Below, piece after piece: positions 53,201 to 62,805 of a stretch of 64,000 nt of DNA; position 1 is the first letter of the stretch; the number at the start of each line of letters is the position of its first letter. A program made the translations under genes and the position numbers. The notes beneath the pieces are model-generated. The model ran no database searches, was not told where the DNA came from, and saw only the letters and a program-made list of their open reading frames with translations. This stretch comes from Streptomyces sp. NBC_01431 (lineage in GTDB: Bacteria; Actinomycetota; Actinomycetes; Streptomycetales; Streptomycetaceae), in the NCBI RefSeq assembly GCF_036231355.1, contig NZ_CP109496.1, positions 7,998,001 through 8,062,000 on the forward strand, in the 5' to 3' direction.

Positions 53201-53995
53201 ATGAGCATCCGCGATCAGGCGATCATCCTGGGGAACGAGATCGTCGAAACCGCTCCCCAGATCCGTGGCCGCTACTTCGAAAACGATCTCCTCAAACCGG
53301 TGTTCGCGCACTACTTCAAGCGGGGCGCCCGCTGGACGTCGATGCCGCGTCCGGTCATGGCCGACCGCTCCTTCGACCTCACCCACGCCCGCACCAAAGA
53401 CCCCGAGCACGTCCCCACAGACGCCGAGCTCGACGACAGTGATACTGGCACCGGTGTGGAGATGATGTTCGACGCCGCCCAGTGCCTGCGCTTCGGCCGC
53501 GACGTCCTGCTCAACGTCGCCACCGAGCACCACGCCCTTGGCGCACGCTGGCTCCAACGCCATCTCGGCGACCGATTCCGCCTCCACGTCGTGCACCGCC
53601 TGGACAGCAACCACATCGACACCCAGATCCTGCCACTGCGCCCAGGGACCCTGCTGCTGCGCGGCCCCGAGGTCCTCGCCCACCTGCCCGAACCGCTCCG
53701 GCGCTGGGACAAGATCTACGCTCCCGAACCCGACCCCGCCGAGTTCCCCGACTACGGTCCTGACGCTCTGACCCTCACCAGCCTGTACATCGACATGAAC
53801 GTCCTCTCACTCGACGAGCACACCGTGATCGCCAACTCTCAGGCGCCCCGGCTCGTGAAGACTCTGGAGGCGCACGGGTTCACCGTCATTCCCGTACGTC
53901 ACCGCCACCGGCGCTTGTTTGCCGGCGGCTTCCACTGCTTCACCCTCGACACCGTCAGGGAAGGGTCCGGCCCCGAGGACTACCTCAGCTCATGA
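53201..53995 (+). CDS. Amidinotransferase-family protein lacking its N-terminal third
   Basis: The frame (ATG 53201; open from GTG 53078) begins inside the family: RDQAIILGNEIVETAPQIRG, RYFENDLLKPVFAHYF, RGARWTSMPRPVM. The catalytic His is in DSNHIDTQILPLRPG, and the catalytic Cys is in AGGFHCFTLDTVRE near the C-terminus. Glycine/inosamine amidinotransferases transfer the amidino group of arginine to amines. About 100 N-terminal residues are missing, so activity is doubtful. The upstream junction (53085-53200) is non-homologous. Confidence 0.65.
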   Translation: MSIRDQAIILGNEIVETAPQIRGRYFENDLLKPVFAHYFKRGARWTSMPRPVMADRSFDLTHARTKDPEHVPTDAELDDSDTGTGVEMMFDAAQCLRFGRDVLLNVATEHHALGARWLQRHLGDRFRLHVVHRLDSNHIDTQILPLRPGTLLLRGPEVLAHLPEPLRRWDKIYAPEPDPAEFPDYGPDALTLTSLYIDMNVLSLDEHTVIANSQAPRLVKTLEAHGFTVIPVRHRHRRLFAGGFHCFTLDTVREGSGPEDYLSS

Positions 53996-54290
53996 GTGCT
54001 GTGTTCGCCCGTGAAACACCCGCCCACCCGGCGGTCCACCTGTGGGGCGCCAGGCCTGGGCGGTCTGCACCAGCAGGTCCAGCGTCGGCACCAGCACCAG
54101 GACCCGCCCCCTGGGGAACATGTCCAGCGCGGCCGACGCCGCGGTGAACGTCTTCCCGGACCCGGTCGCCGACACCACCGGGGCGTGTCCCCTGCGGGGG
54201 AGTGGTGGAGTGGGCGGGGAAGCCGAAGCTGCTCAGGATGCGGTGCTTGGCAGCGACTTGATCTTCACGAAGCCGGACACCGGCCATGGC
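53990..54290 (-). pseudogene. N-terminal stub of a DEAD/DEAH-box helicase
   Basis: The minus strand from about 54290 reads VRLREDQVAAKHRILSSFGF, then after a frame change VVSATGSGKTFTAASAALDM (Walker A), FPRGRVLVLVPTLDLLVQTA and a stop after ~60 residues. This is the start of the SNF2/DEAD type of helicase whose C-terminus carries HA repeats. The rest is absent. Confidence 0.6.
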
Positions 54291-54799
54291 TGCTCCCCGC
54301 GGACGCGGGGTTGGTCCCTCCCAGCTTGGTCCTTGTCGGGAGTAGGGGTGCGTGCCGTCCTGGGGCGGGCCTAGGGCTTGTGCCCGCAGGTTGGCGATGC
54401 CATGCATCCACCTGCGGTGTTTGCGCTGTGGTCGGTGTGCTGCGGGGGACCCCCGGAAAAGGGTGACGTGTTCTGTCAGGTTTGGCATGAACGATGGATG
54501 ACATGAACAACGAGGACATCACCATCCAGAACACTCAGAACACCGTGCACGCCAGCCCAGCGGGTCTGCTCGCGGGGCGGGTCGCGCTGAGCGCCGTGGT
54601 TGGCGAAACCCGTCAACCACGGCGCTCAGTCACATCCGCCCATCGACCGCGACAAGAGCCCGCTGTTCGACGCCACCACGACCCGGTCCGGGTCGCCGAC
54701 GCGCTGCGCCGCAGCCCGCACTTCGCCGCTTGTGGTCGGGCGCTTCACCTGGCGAGTGAGCGCTTGAGTTGGCGAGGCTGAGCATCTCAGTCGGCGCGC
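54291..54799. other. About 500 bp without a confident gene
   Basis: An ATG frame at 54494-54781 (starting DDMNNEDITIQNTQNTVHAS) has a protein-like first 30 codons but then runs through a perfect 16-bp hairpin and loses bias, so I do not call it. Confidence 0.35.
54587..54629. repeat. Perfect 16-bp inverted repeat (hairpin)
   Basis: CTGAGCGCCGTGGTTG (54587-54602) and CAACCACGGCGCTCAG (54614-54629) are exact reverse complements around an 11-nt loop (GCGAAACCCGT). No T-tract follows. It could be a terminator, a recombination site or a transposon end. Confidence 0.7.
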
Positions 54800-55978
54800 C
54801 TACTTATTGGCTTGTTGCGGAGTCGGGGCGGAATCCGCCGCCATGGATGATCCCCCGTGGCGACGGCTCGGATGCGGAGCGGTCGTGCGGCGGATCGCGA
54901 TCAGGGCGGCGTCGTCGTCGAGGTGTCCGCCGGCGTGGGCGAGAAGATCGCGCCGGATGTGATGCAGAAGCGTCTCGGGGCTGGCGTCGGTCCACTGGGC
55001 TGTCCGTTCCGTGAACGGGTAGAACCCACCGGCAGGGTCGCGGGCTTCGATGACGCCGTCGGTATACAGCAGGAGGGTGTCCCCGGGCTCGAAGGAGAAC
55101 TCATCGAGGGTGTAGTCCTCCGGTCCAGTGCGGCCGACCCCCAGCGGCGGCGCGGGGTGCACGAGAACGGTGACTGCTTCGCCCGGCCTGAGCAGCAGTG
55201 GCGGAGGGTGACCGCAGCTGGTCAGCCGGGTGATGGGGTCCTCGTCGGGGATCTCCAGCAGCAAGGCGGTCGCGAAGCGTTCCCCGGCCTCGTCCTCTGG
55301 TTCGAAGTCGGCCATGTAGCGGGCGACGCTCTGTTCCAGCCCAGCGGCCAGCTTCGGCAGCGTGGTGTGCTGGTGGGCGGCCTCGCGAAAGGCGCCGAGC
55401 AGCAGGGCAGCCTCACCGATGGCGGGCAGACCCTTGCCCCGCACGTCGCCGATCATCACGCGGGTTCCGTGCTCGGTGCGGGTGGCCGCGTATAGATCGC
55501 CGCCTATCTGGGCCTCGTCCTCGGCTGCCAGATACAGGGAGGCGACCTGCAGTGGTCCGATCCGGTCCGGGAGCGGCCACAGCAGGACGTGCTGCGCGGC
55601 CTCGGCCACTGACCGCACCTGGGCCAACTGCCGACTGCGCCGCTCGCGCACCGCACTAAAGAACACGACCAGAACCGAGAGCACCGCGAGGGTGATCAAC
55701 TGCACTATGTGGTTCGTTGTGGTCAGCCCGCCGTGAAACACGCCAATGATCGCTTGGGCTGCCAAGGCCAGAACTCCGATGAAGCCGGTCAGCCGGGGAC
55801 CGGCGAACGAGGCAGTGATCGCGGGCGCGATGACCAGCGCCGGTCCCAGATGGACGTCTGGGGGAGAGCGGATGTCCACCACAGTGATCACCAGGATGAG
55901 CACAACAGGGATCGCCAGCAGCGCATGGCGGGACTGCCATGGCTGCCGCAGGCTGGCAAAGCGCTGCGGGGCTGCCAC
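54800..55978 (-). CDS. SpoIIE/RsbU-type PP2C serine phosphatase with membrane domain
   Basis: The 392-residue protein has about four hydrophobic segments in the first ~110 residues (ALLAIPVVLILVITVV, ALVIAPAITASFAG, LTGFIGVLALAAQAIIG, IVQLITLAVLSVLVVFF). The PP2C SpoIIE domain follows, with EDEAQIGGDLYAATRTEHGT and MIGDVRGKGLPAI supplying metal-binding Asps, SCGHPPPLLL, GDTLLLYTDGVIEARD and the final DDDAALIAIR. Such proteins dephosphorylate anti-anti-sigma factors. Streptomyces has dozens, and no partner is encoded here. Confidence 0.92.
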   Translation of the reverse strand: MAAPQRFASLRQPWQSRHALLAIPVVLILVITVVDIRSPPDVHLGPALVIAPAITASFAGPRLTGFIGVLALAAQAIIGVFHGGLTTTNHIVQLITLAVLSVLVVFFSAVRERRSRQLAQVRSVAEAAQHVLLWPLPDRIGPLQVASLYLAAEDEAQIGGDLYAATRTEHGTRVMIGDVRGKGLPAIGEAALLLGAFREAAHQHTTLPKLAAGLEQSVARYMADFEPEDEAGERFATALLLEIPDEDPITRLTSCGHPPPLLLRPGEAVTVLVHPAPPLGVGRTGPEDYTLDEFSFEPGDTLLLYTDGVIEARDPAGGFYPFTERTAQWTDASPETLLHHIRRDLLAHAGGHLDDDAALIAIRRTTAPHPSRRHGGSSMAADSAPTPQQANK

Positions 55979-56704
55979 CTCTCCATCCTGCGCCCCCTTG
56001 GGGGTGGCTGCGAGCCCAGGACATCAACACGGCACCCCCGCCAAGCGCTCCCTCGCCAGGTGAAGCGCTCAGTGTCGGAGGCGAAGACGACGTCGACGGC
56101 CGGGGTGAACAGGTCCTCCGGGGCGCACACCGCTGCGGACGCTGACCCGGGCGGCGACACGGTGTGGGTTCATCACCGAGGCCGGCATCAAGCTGACCTT
56201 CAAGGACGCGGGCGTTGCCGCGGTCGACGCCCAGGACCAGGAGGTGGCGCACCTGGTTACGGGACTGGATGGTGATGGTGTCCTCGCGCGGCGAGTCCGC
56301 GTCCGCTGTGACGAAGCCGGGGTGGTTGAGGATCGCCGCGGCGATGGCCTCGGTGAGCACCGTCTCGGGCAGCAGGCCGTCGTCGGTGGGCTCCGCGCTG
56401 CTCACCAGCGACCCGAGCGATTCGGAGCGCGCCACGGCCGAACTCCTCAACTGCGTGGCCGCCACCTGGGACAAGCAGGACCTCTCGCTGCGCGAGCACG
56501 CCCAGGCCGTCGCCCGCACCCTGCCCCGGTACGTTTCATGATCCGCATGCTCGCAGGGACCGCTGACACCGATCCCGCAGGCGAGCTGTCTCCTTGATCC
56601 CAGCGGTCATCACCTGTCAATCGGTCAAGATCGTTTATCAAAGGAAACGCGCCGCGTGACGCTACCCCGCACCTCCGCCCTTCAAAAAACGTTGGCACCC
56701 TCAA
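55979..56704. other. About 730 bp of unassigned coding-like DNA
   Basis: A minus-strand frame around 56180-56420 is protein-like (VLTEAIAAAILNHPGFVTAD, then DTITIQSRNQVRHLLVLGVD) but lacks a start and a recognised family. On the plus strand, a frame ending at 56541 closes with LLNCVAATWDKQDLSLREHA. They cannot both be real. It is probably a decayed gene between the phosphatase and the IS30 remnant. Confidence 0.35.
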
Positions 56705-57665
56705 GTGATCAACGCACCACCCACGGATGATCATGTGATCGTGGAGGCACAGGTGCGTGACTACGGGTTTTCGTCAGCTCAGCAGGATGAGATCTGGAGA
56801 CGCTGGCGCGAGGGACAGTCGTTCAGCTTGATCGGGCGAGGGCTCGGGGCACCGATGCACCACGTCCGCCAGTTCCTGTACCAGAGCGGCGGCGTCCGCC
56901 TCACCCCGCGGCAGCGCTCCGAGCGGCATCTGACCGGCGGCGAGCGCGAAGAGATATCCCGCGGCATCGCCGCCGGGGAATCGGCGCGGCAGTTGGCCAA
57001 GCTGCTGGGCAGGTCGCCTTCGACCGTCTCCCGCGAGATCGCCCGCAACGGCGGCCGGGACCGCTATCGAGCCGCGTCCGCCGATGCGGCTGCCTACGCG
57101 CGCGGGCGTCGGCCCGAGCGGGCCAAGCTCGCCCAACGGCCCGCTCTACGCGCCCTGGTGGAGGCCAAGCTGGCTATGTGCTGGTCACCCGAGCAGATCG
57201 CAGGATGGCTGCCGCCAGTTTCCCGGTGACACCGCCATGCAGGTCTCGCACGAAGCGATCTACCTCTCGCTTTACGACCCTCGCCGGTGCCAGGCGATCG
57301 ACCGCAGTCTCACTCAGCGGCTGAGGTCAGCCCGGCCCATGAGCCGCCCGAAGATCGCCCGCCGTCCCACCGGGCGCGGCATCATCCGCGGCATGGTGTC
57401 CATCACCGCCCGCCCCGCCGAGGTCGAGGACCGCAAGGTCCCCGGCCATTGGGAGGGCGACCTCGTGATGCGCACCCGGCCTTCGGCAGTCGCCACGCTG
57501 GTCGAACGCACCAGCCGCTACACGGCCATCGTCGCGCTGCCGGACGGCATCAAGGCCGAGCAAGTCACCCCGCACCTCACCAGAAGCCTCCTCAGCGTCT
57601 CGCCCCAACTGCGTCGAACGCTCACCTGGGACCGCGGCCGGGAGATAGCCGAACACCAGGCCATC
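56705..57665 (+). pseudogene. IS30-family transposase, frameshifted and 3'-truncated
   Basis: The first frame has the IS30 HTH and N-terminal pattern (RLTPRQRSERHLTGGEREEI, SRGIAAGESARQLAKLLGRS, PSTVSREIARNGGR) and SPEQIAGWL. From about 57215 the next frame continues with MQVSHEAIYLSLYD, RPAEVEDRKVPGHWEGDLVM, VATLVERTSRYTAIVALPDG and LTWDRGREIAEHQAI. The last catalytic Glu region is missing; homology stops near 57665 where another gene's start (minus strand) begins. Confidence 0.8.
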
Positions 57666-57773
57666 ACCGCCGGACGGGCGGCCGCAGATCGCACAGTGGG
57701 GATGGGGGGCCAGGAACGTCAGCTCGGCCACCGTCGCCATCCGGCTGTACGGCCCGACCTCGCTGGACGACAT
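57666..57773 (-). pseudogene. Start of an unknown gene cut by the IS30 remnant
   Basis: ATG 57773, overlapping the stop of the gene at 57776-58054, opens SEVGPYSRMATVAELTFLAP, then HPHCAICGRPS with a CxxC that looks like half a zinc site. The frame then enters transposase DNA. No family is recognised. Confidence 0.4.
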
Positions 57774-58054
57774 CAGTCCGCCGGCCGGACCCGGACCAAA
57801 CGCACCATCCGGTGGCGGCTCGTTGCGACCCGTACCTCAGCCACCAACCCCTGCGCCACCGCCTGTTCACCGGCTGTGGCCCGGCGGCCGGGGCCGGCTT
57901 TGCGGGGCAGGAGGTGGCCAGCGACGGCGTGGGCGACCTGGGCGGCGCGCACCACATCGAGGCGTGGCGAGGTCACCACTGGCTCGCCGTCCAGGAGGAC
58001 CCGGACTGCCCATGGCCGGTGCACCGGGCCCAGGGCAGCGGGCACACGAGGCAT
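57773..58054 (-). CDS. Small protein of unknown function
   Basis: The 93-residue frame begins RVPAALGPVHRPWAVRVLLD, then GEPVVTSPRLDVVRAAQVAH. Codon bias is consistent with coding, and the TGATG overlap with the next minus-strand start supports a two-gene transcript. No motif is recognised. Confidence 0.45.
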   Translation of the reverse strand: MPRVPAALGPVHRPWAVRVLLDGEPVVTSPRLDVVRAAQVAHAVAGHLLPRKAGPGRRATAGEQAVAQGLVAEVRVATSRHRMVRLVRVRPAD

Positions 58055-58260
58055 CGATGGTGTCGTTGGTGCGCCACTTCACCCACGCCCGCTCCAGGTG
58101 TTCGTGTGGTGACAACCTCAGCTGTCGTGGAACTCTCGTAGAAGCAGCTGTCATGGAACGGTCATGGACCCGTCATGGGACGCTCATGAAAAGCGGCCAA
58201 CCGTTCGGTGTGCCCCGTTCGTCTTCCCGGCGACACCGATATCCAGGGATTGGTCGGACC

Positions 58261-60249
58261 GTGGGCAAGAGGCAGCGGCAGGACAGCCGAGAAAATCCGG
58301 CGAGGCGTCATTCGCGGGGCAGGAGGTTAGTCGACTATCCGCGCCGGGGGAGAAGGGGCCTGCGCCGCTGGCTGCCGTCGTGGCGGCTGGTGCTGGGCAC
58401 GGTCGTGCTCGCTGTGGGCGCTCTGGTCAGCCTGTTCGCCTGGGCGTATGCGAGTGTGGACATCCCCGACGAGAACGCCGTCGCCGTCCAGGAGGCCAAC
58501 ACGTACTACTGGGCGGACGGTACCCAGATGGTGAGTCTGGGGAAGGTGAACCGCAATATCGTCCACCTCTCGGACGTGCCGGAATCCGTGCAGAACGCGG
58601 TGATTGCTGCCGAGAATGAGAGTTTCTACAGCGACCCCGGAGTCTCTCTAAAGGGAATTTTCCGGGCCGCTGCCAGCGCGGTGGAGGGGCAGGAGACACA
58701 GGGTGGTTCCACCATCACTCAGCAATATGTGAAGAACATGTATCTCTCGCAGGAGCAAACTCTCACCCGAAAGGCCAAGGAGTTTATCATTTCGCTTAAG
58801 CTCGACCGGACAAAGAGCAAGCAGGACATTCTCCAGGGCTACCTCAACACGAGCTGGTTCGGCCGCGGGGCGTATGGGATCGAGGCCGCCGCGCACGCGT
58901 ACTACGGCATTCCGGCGAGGCAGCTCGAGCCGGGCCAGGGGGCCGCGCTGGCCGCGCTGCTGAAGGGCGCCGAACTCTACGACCCGGCGACGAGCCGCGC
59001 CAACCACGAGCGTGCGGAGGACCGCTGGAAGTGGATCCTCGATCGCGAGGTCGAGGCCGGGCTGATGTCGCAGCAGGAGCGCGACAAGCACCGGACCTTC
59101 CCGGAGCCGGACAAGCAGTCCATGGCCACGAACCTCGCGGGCCAGACCGGCTATCTCGTCGACGTCGCCAATAAATACATCAAGGCACACTCCATGATCA
59201 CCGACCAGGACCTGGCACACGGCGGCTACCGGATCCACACCACGTTCGACAAGAAGCAGGTGGAGCGGCTCACCGCGTCCGTCGAATCCGTCCTGGCGAA
59301 GGACATCGACCCGAGGAACCGGGAGGCCGACCGGAACATCCAGGTCGGCGCCGCCGCCGTACGCCACTCCGACGGTGCCGTCCTCGCCCTCTACGGCGGA
59401 CCCGATGCGACGAAACAGTTCACCAACAACGCCGACACTCTCGGCGTGCCGGTCGGCTCGGCCTTTAAACCGTTCGTCCTCGCGGCAGCTCTTCAGTACG
59501 GCACGGAAAGGAGGGACGGCGATCGGACGTCCGTGCACTCCGGGGACTTCTACGGCAACGCCGGCAAGCTCCAGAGCGCGTCCGCCACGGCGGCTCCGGA
59601 CAGCTCCCACCCAAGCTTGAGCCAAGCCCTGGCAACGGGCGGAAACGCCACGTATGTCCGCCTCGGCAAGGAGGTGGGACTGGAGGCGGTGAAGGACATC
59701 GCGATCCGCTCGGGCCTGCTCGAGAACAGCATGGCTCCGCTGGAGGACACCTTCTCCGTCGGCACGTCCACGCCCAGTGCGATCCGTATGGCGGGCGCGT
59801 ACGGCACCTTCGCCAACCACGGCCTGCAGAACGACCCCTATTCGGTGACCAAGCTCGTCAAGGACGACGAGTCGGTGGGCGGCTTCGAGAGCCGCACGAA
59901 GGCCCGGCGCGCCCTGCCCCGAGAGGTCGCCGACGAGGTGGGCGACGCCCTGCGCGAGGCGGGGAGCAGGATGTTCGTCGGTGACACGGAGTGTGCCGTC
60001 GGCGCTCCCGTCGCGGCGGGCCGCACCGGCGACCAGGACCGCCTGAAGTCGGCCTGGTTCGTGGGCTGGACGAAGAACACCTCCACCGCCGTGACGATGT
60101 TCCGCATGCAGCCCACGGACGGCAAGCTGCTGTCGATGTCGGACGTGGGCGGTGACGGGGGACAGCGGGGGAACGCCTTTCCAGCGAAGATCTGGGGCGA
60201 CTACATGGATGCGAACCCGCGCGGCTGCACTCCCGCCAAGGCCGGGTAG
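58261..60249 (+). CDS. Class A penicillin-binding protein with altered transpeptidase motifs
   Basis: The protein has 662 residues from GTG 58261, with an Arg-rich cytoplasmic tail and one membrane anchor (LVLGTVVLAVGALVSLFAWA). The GT51 glycosyltransferase has AAENESFYSDPGVSLKGIFR, GGSTITQQYVKNMYL and EFIISLKLDRTKSKQDILQG. In the transpeptidase, SxxK is present as GSAFKPF (S400, K403), but the SxN position reads TGGN and the KTG box reads RTG (R588). The segment between is shorter than in housekeeping homologues. It builds glycan strands; its beta-lactam binding and cross-linking may be altered. Confidence 0.87.
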   Translation: MGKRQRQDSRENPARRHSRGRRLVDYPRRGRRGLRRWLPSWRLVLGTVVLAVGALVSLFAWAYASVDIPDENAVAVQEANTYYWADGTQMVSLGKVNRNIVHLSDVPESVQNAVIAAENESFYSDPGVSLKGIFRAAASAVEGQETQGGSTITQQYVKNMYLSQEQTLTRKAKEFIISLKLDRTKSKQDILQGYLNTSWFGRGAYGIEAAAHAYYGIPARQLEPGQGAALAALLKGAELYDPATSRANHERAEDRWKWILDREVEAGLMSQQERDKHRTFPEPDKQSMATNLAGQTGYLVDVANKYIKAHSMITDQDLAHGGYRIHTTFDKKQVERLTASVESVLAKDIDPRNREADRNIQVGAAAVRHSDGAVLALYGGPDATKQFTNNADTLGVPVGSAFKPFVLAAALQYGTERRDGDRTSVHSGDFYGNAGKLQSASATAAPDSSHPSLSQALATGGNATYVRLGKEVGLEAVKDIAIRSGLLENSMAPLEDTFSVGTSTPSAIRMAGAYGTFANHGLQNDPYSVTKLVKDDESVGGFESRTKARRALPREVADEVGDALREAGSRMFVGDTECAVGAPVAAGRTGDQDRLKSAWFVGWTKNTSTAVTMFRMQPTDGKLLSMSDVGGDGGQRGNAFPAKIWGDYMDANPRGCTPAKAG

Positions 60250-60507
60250 TAGAGCTTGCCGGGGTATCGATGATGCGTGGTGCCTACCGGGCCCGAAACG
60301 GTTCAGTGTCGGGTTTGTGCGGGCTCTGGTCCTACTTCGTGGGACCAGAGCCGCCCCGTTGACACAGTCATGCCCGGCTGGCGTCGCCGCGAAGACTCGA
60401 CATCCTCGACTCGGTTTGCCTGTGCCAGGGGTTGCTGGAGCCGGTTTCCGCCGTAGCCCTTGAGCGGCGCGGTCCGCCGGGCGGCGAGATACAAGGTTCG
60501 CACCCGC
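60250..60507. other. Debris downstream of the PBP gene
   Basis: The minus-strand frame here continues from the ISAs1 remnant (RVRTLYLAARRTAPLKGYGG) but is not recognisable as its catalytic domain. No terminator with a T-tract is seen after 60249. Confidence 0.3.
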
Positions 60508-61240
60508 TCACTCGCCCGGCCCTCGCCCTCGACGGCCTCTAGCAGGACGGGGGTGTCGGTTTCGGCAACGGCGATCCGGAGCCGGGCGACCAGCCCCTCC
60601 AGACCTGACGCTTGATATCGATGACATCTCTGCGTGTTCCGCCCAGCCGTCCTGCGGTAGGCACTGCCGGGCCGCGCGGAGTATTTGATGCCCGAAGGTG
60701 CCCGTGGTGCGGGCCGCAGGGCATCGGCGGTCACCACGTGGAGGCCATGTCGAACGGGGCCGGCAGAGCGGTGAACGCGGAGATCTCGTTGGTCTTGTCC
60801 GGCACCCGCAGCTGGCTGACGATACGGCCGGCGGCCGTGACGGCGGACAGCGGATGGGCGGCGGGCGCGGCATCGGTGCGCGAGCCGCGGGCGCTCTTGC
60901 GTCCACCGCGACTGTCTCCGTCCCGGCCGGGCCGTGGCCGAGCAGGTCGGCGAGCCCGCCGGGACACACCAGGACCAGCACCCGGCGCACAGTGGAGAGC
61001 GAGGCCGGCCGGCGCACACCGAGCGGCCCGCACGCACGAAACCCCAGGCGGGGGAGGGTGGCCTGGGGTGCATGGCCAGCCCACTGCCCAATCGCCAGAT
61101 AGGAGCGGGCGCCGGCCAGGACCGCGCGGGCGGCGGTCAGCATGACCGAGGCCAGGTGTGCTGCCGTCCGCGCCGGTGACGCGGATCGGGCAGGGCACTC
61201 AACCGGGCGGCCCTGTACGGCAGTTCACGGCTGACGGGAG
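60508..61240 (-). pseudogene. ISAs1-family transposase, multiply frameshifted
   Basis: Pieces in several minus frames make the N-terminal half: LSALPDPRHRRGRQHTW, then ARAVLAGARSYLAIGQWAGH, SLSTVRRVLVLV, KSARGSRTDAAPAAHPLSAV and VSQLRVPDKTNEISAFTAL, with VVTADALRPA at the end. These are the characteristic 'LPDPRxRRG', 'AVLAGARSY' and 'KTNEI' blocks of ISAs1 transposases. The C-terminal half is missing. Confidence 0.65.
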
Positions 61241-61409
61241 GCGACTTGATCAGACAGACGGGGGCAGACTGGCGGCACATCGGAGCTCCGGTGATGGGGC
61301 GACTTGGTAGGTCCCCTTGATCATCGGACCTTCGTTGCGTGCGGGGCCGCCGTAGTGAAGGTTCGTCACATCCCTGTGATCTGCTGGTTCTTGGACCCAA
61401 CAGGACTAT

Positions 61410-62038
61410 GAATCAGCCCTGGCTGGTGACCGCGTCCAAGCCGATCACCTCACGGCGGCCCTCGGCGGTGGCACCGACCGCGACCAGGCAGGCGATGTTC
61501 ACCACCCGGCTGCCCTCGCGGACCTTCATCGTCAGCGCGTCCGCCCACACAAAGGCCTACGGGCCGACGTCCAGCGGCCGGTTGCACCAGGCATCCAGCT
61601 GGACGTCCAGGTGCTTGACCAGAGCGGACACCTGAGACTTCGACAGCTGGGTTACGCCGAGGTCCTTCGCGATCCCCTCGACCCGATGGGTGGACACGCC
61701 AAGCACATAGCAGGGGCGATCACCGACATCTGGGCCTGCTCGGAACGACGGCGGCGCTCCGGCAGCCACTCCGGGAAGTAGCTGCCCTCGCGGAGCCGCG
61801 GCATCGCCAGTTCGACCGTGCCGGCGCGGGTGTCCCACTCGCGGCGGCGGTAGCCATTGCCCCGGTTGACGCGCTCCGGACTGACCTCACGGTACTCGGC
61901 GTTGCACTGGTCCGGGGCCTCCGCGCTCACCAACACGTTCGCGAACGTGGTCAGCATCTGCCGCACCAGATCGGGACTCGCCGGGGCGAGGTAGTCCTCC
62001 AGCAACTCAGGGAAGGGCCCACTGTGCCGAGCGGTCAT
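61410..62038 (-). pseudogene. IS256-family (Mutator) transposase, frameshifted and truncated
   Basis: From ATG 62038: EYREVSPERVNRGNGYRRRE, WDTRAGTVELAMPRLREGSY, FPEWLPERRRRSEQA. The next frame gives STHRVEGIAKDLGVTQLSKS, QVSALVKHLDVQL. After a stop near 61557 it continues with ALTMKVREGSRVVNIACLVA and EGRREVIGLDAV. These are IS256 signatures. The catalytic C-terminal part is absent. Confidence 0.75.
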
Positions 62039-62805
62039 CGCGACCTCCAGGGACGGACTTTGATCGATACGTCCGGAGGCTCATCCGATGGCCGCTTCCT
62101 TATGCCCAAGACCACCCGCACGTCCAGTCAAACCACCCTGACCAGTGACCGCCTCACGAACCCGCCGTACACCACGTCCGTGGACGCGGCCCACGACCCT
62201 TGACCAAAGAGAGAGGGGCACCCCCCCGTAGGCACACCAGTCCAGGGTCTCGTCGCAGCGGGGCTCTGCGGTCGTTCCAGAGCTTCCCCAGCGCCGTCAG
62301 GCCACCGGCCGCTGGTCACTCCGTGACCGCGCAACCCACCACACCCGCGGCCCCCGGTGCCGCCGGACATCGCGTCCGCGGGTGTGGCCCTGGCACCTCA
62401 GGCGGCACGTCCGCAGGTGCGCCGAGTGCAGCACTGAAGCCGCTCCTCATCGCCAGGTCGTGGGGACGTACCCGTAGCCCTGATTCGCGTACCCGGCGGT
62501 CGCGTCGTAGTTCAGCAGCTTGGGCACACGGGTGTCGACCGTGACGAGCGGGGTGATCCCTCATAGTGGTGCAGGCCCCCACGCTCGCCCCCGCCCGCTC
62601 GGTACAGGTTCAAGCGTCAGGCAGTCGGACACACCTCGCGTCGGGCCTGGGTGAGTGCCGGATCGGCGACGGGCTCGCGTGACGGTGCGCCGTGTGGCAT
62701 CGACATCGGTGCTGCTGTGCTGACGACCCGCGCCACAGGGCCGCCCGGAAGACGATGTTGACGGCGAACCCGTACTTGGCTTGCTCGGGTGCTAGCAATG
62801 TCATC
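62039..62805. other. About 770 bp without a confident gene
   Basis: On the minus strand near 62470-62545 a short stretch (TRVPKLLNYDATAGYANQGY) looks like the end of an exported enzyme but has no context. The rest is unrecognised. Confidence 0.35.

Noticed and set aside
54494..54781. A 95-codon gene starting DDMNNEDITIQ
   Set aside because: The first third looks coding, but the rest overlaps a perfect 16-bp hairpin and loses coding character; I could not match any family.
57823..58260. Extending the penicillin-binding protein upstream to 57823
   Set aside because: The extension is antisense to a small unknown gene and lacks any motif; GTG 58261 immediately precedes the basic cytoplasmic tail typical of class A PBPs.
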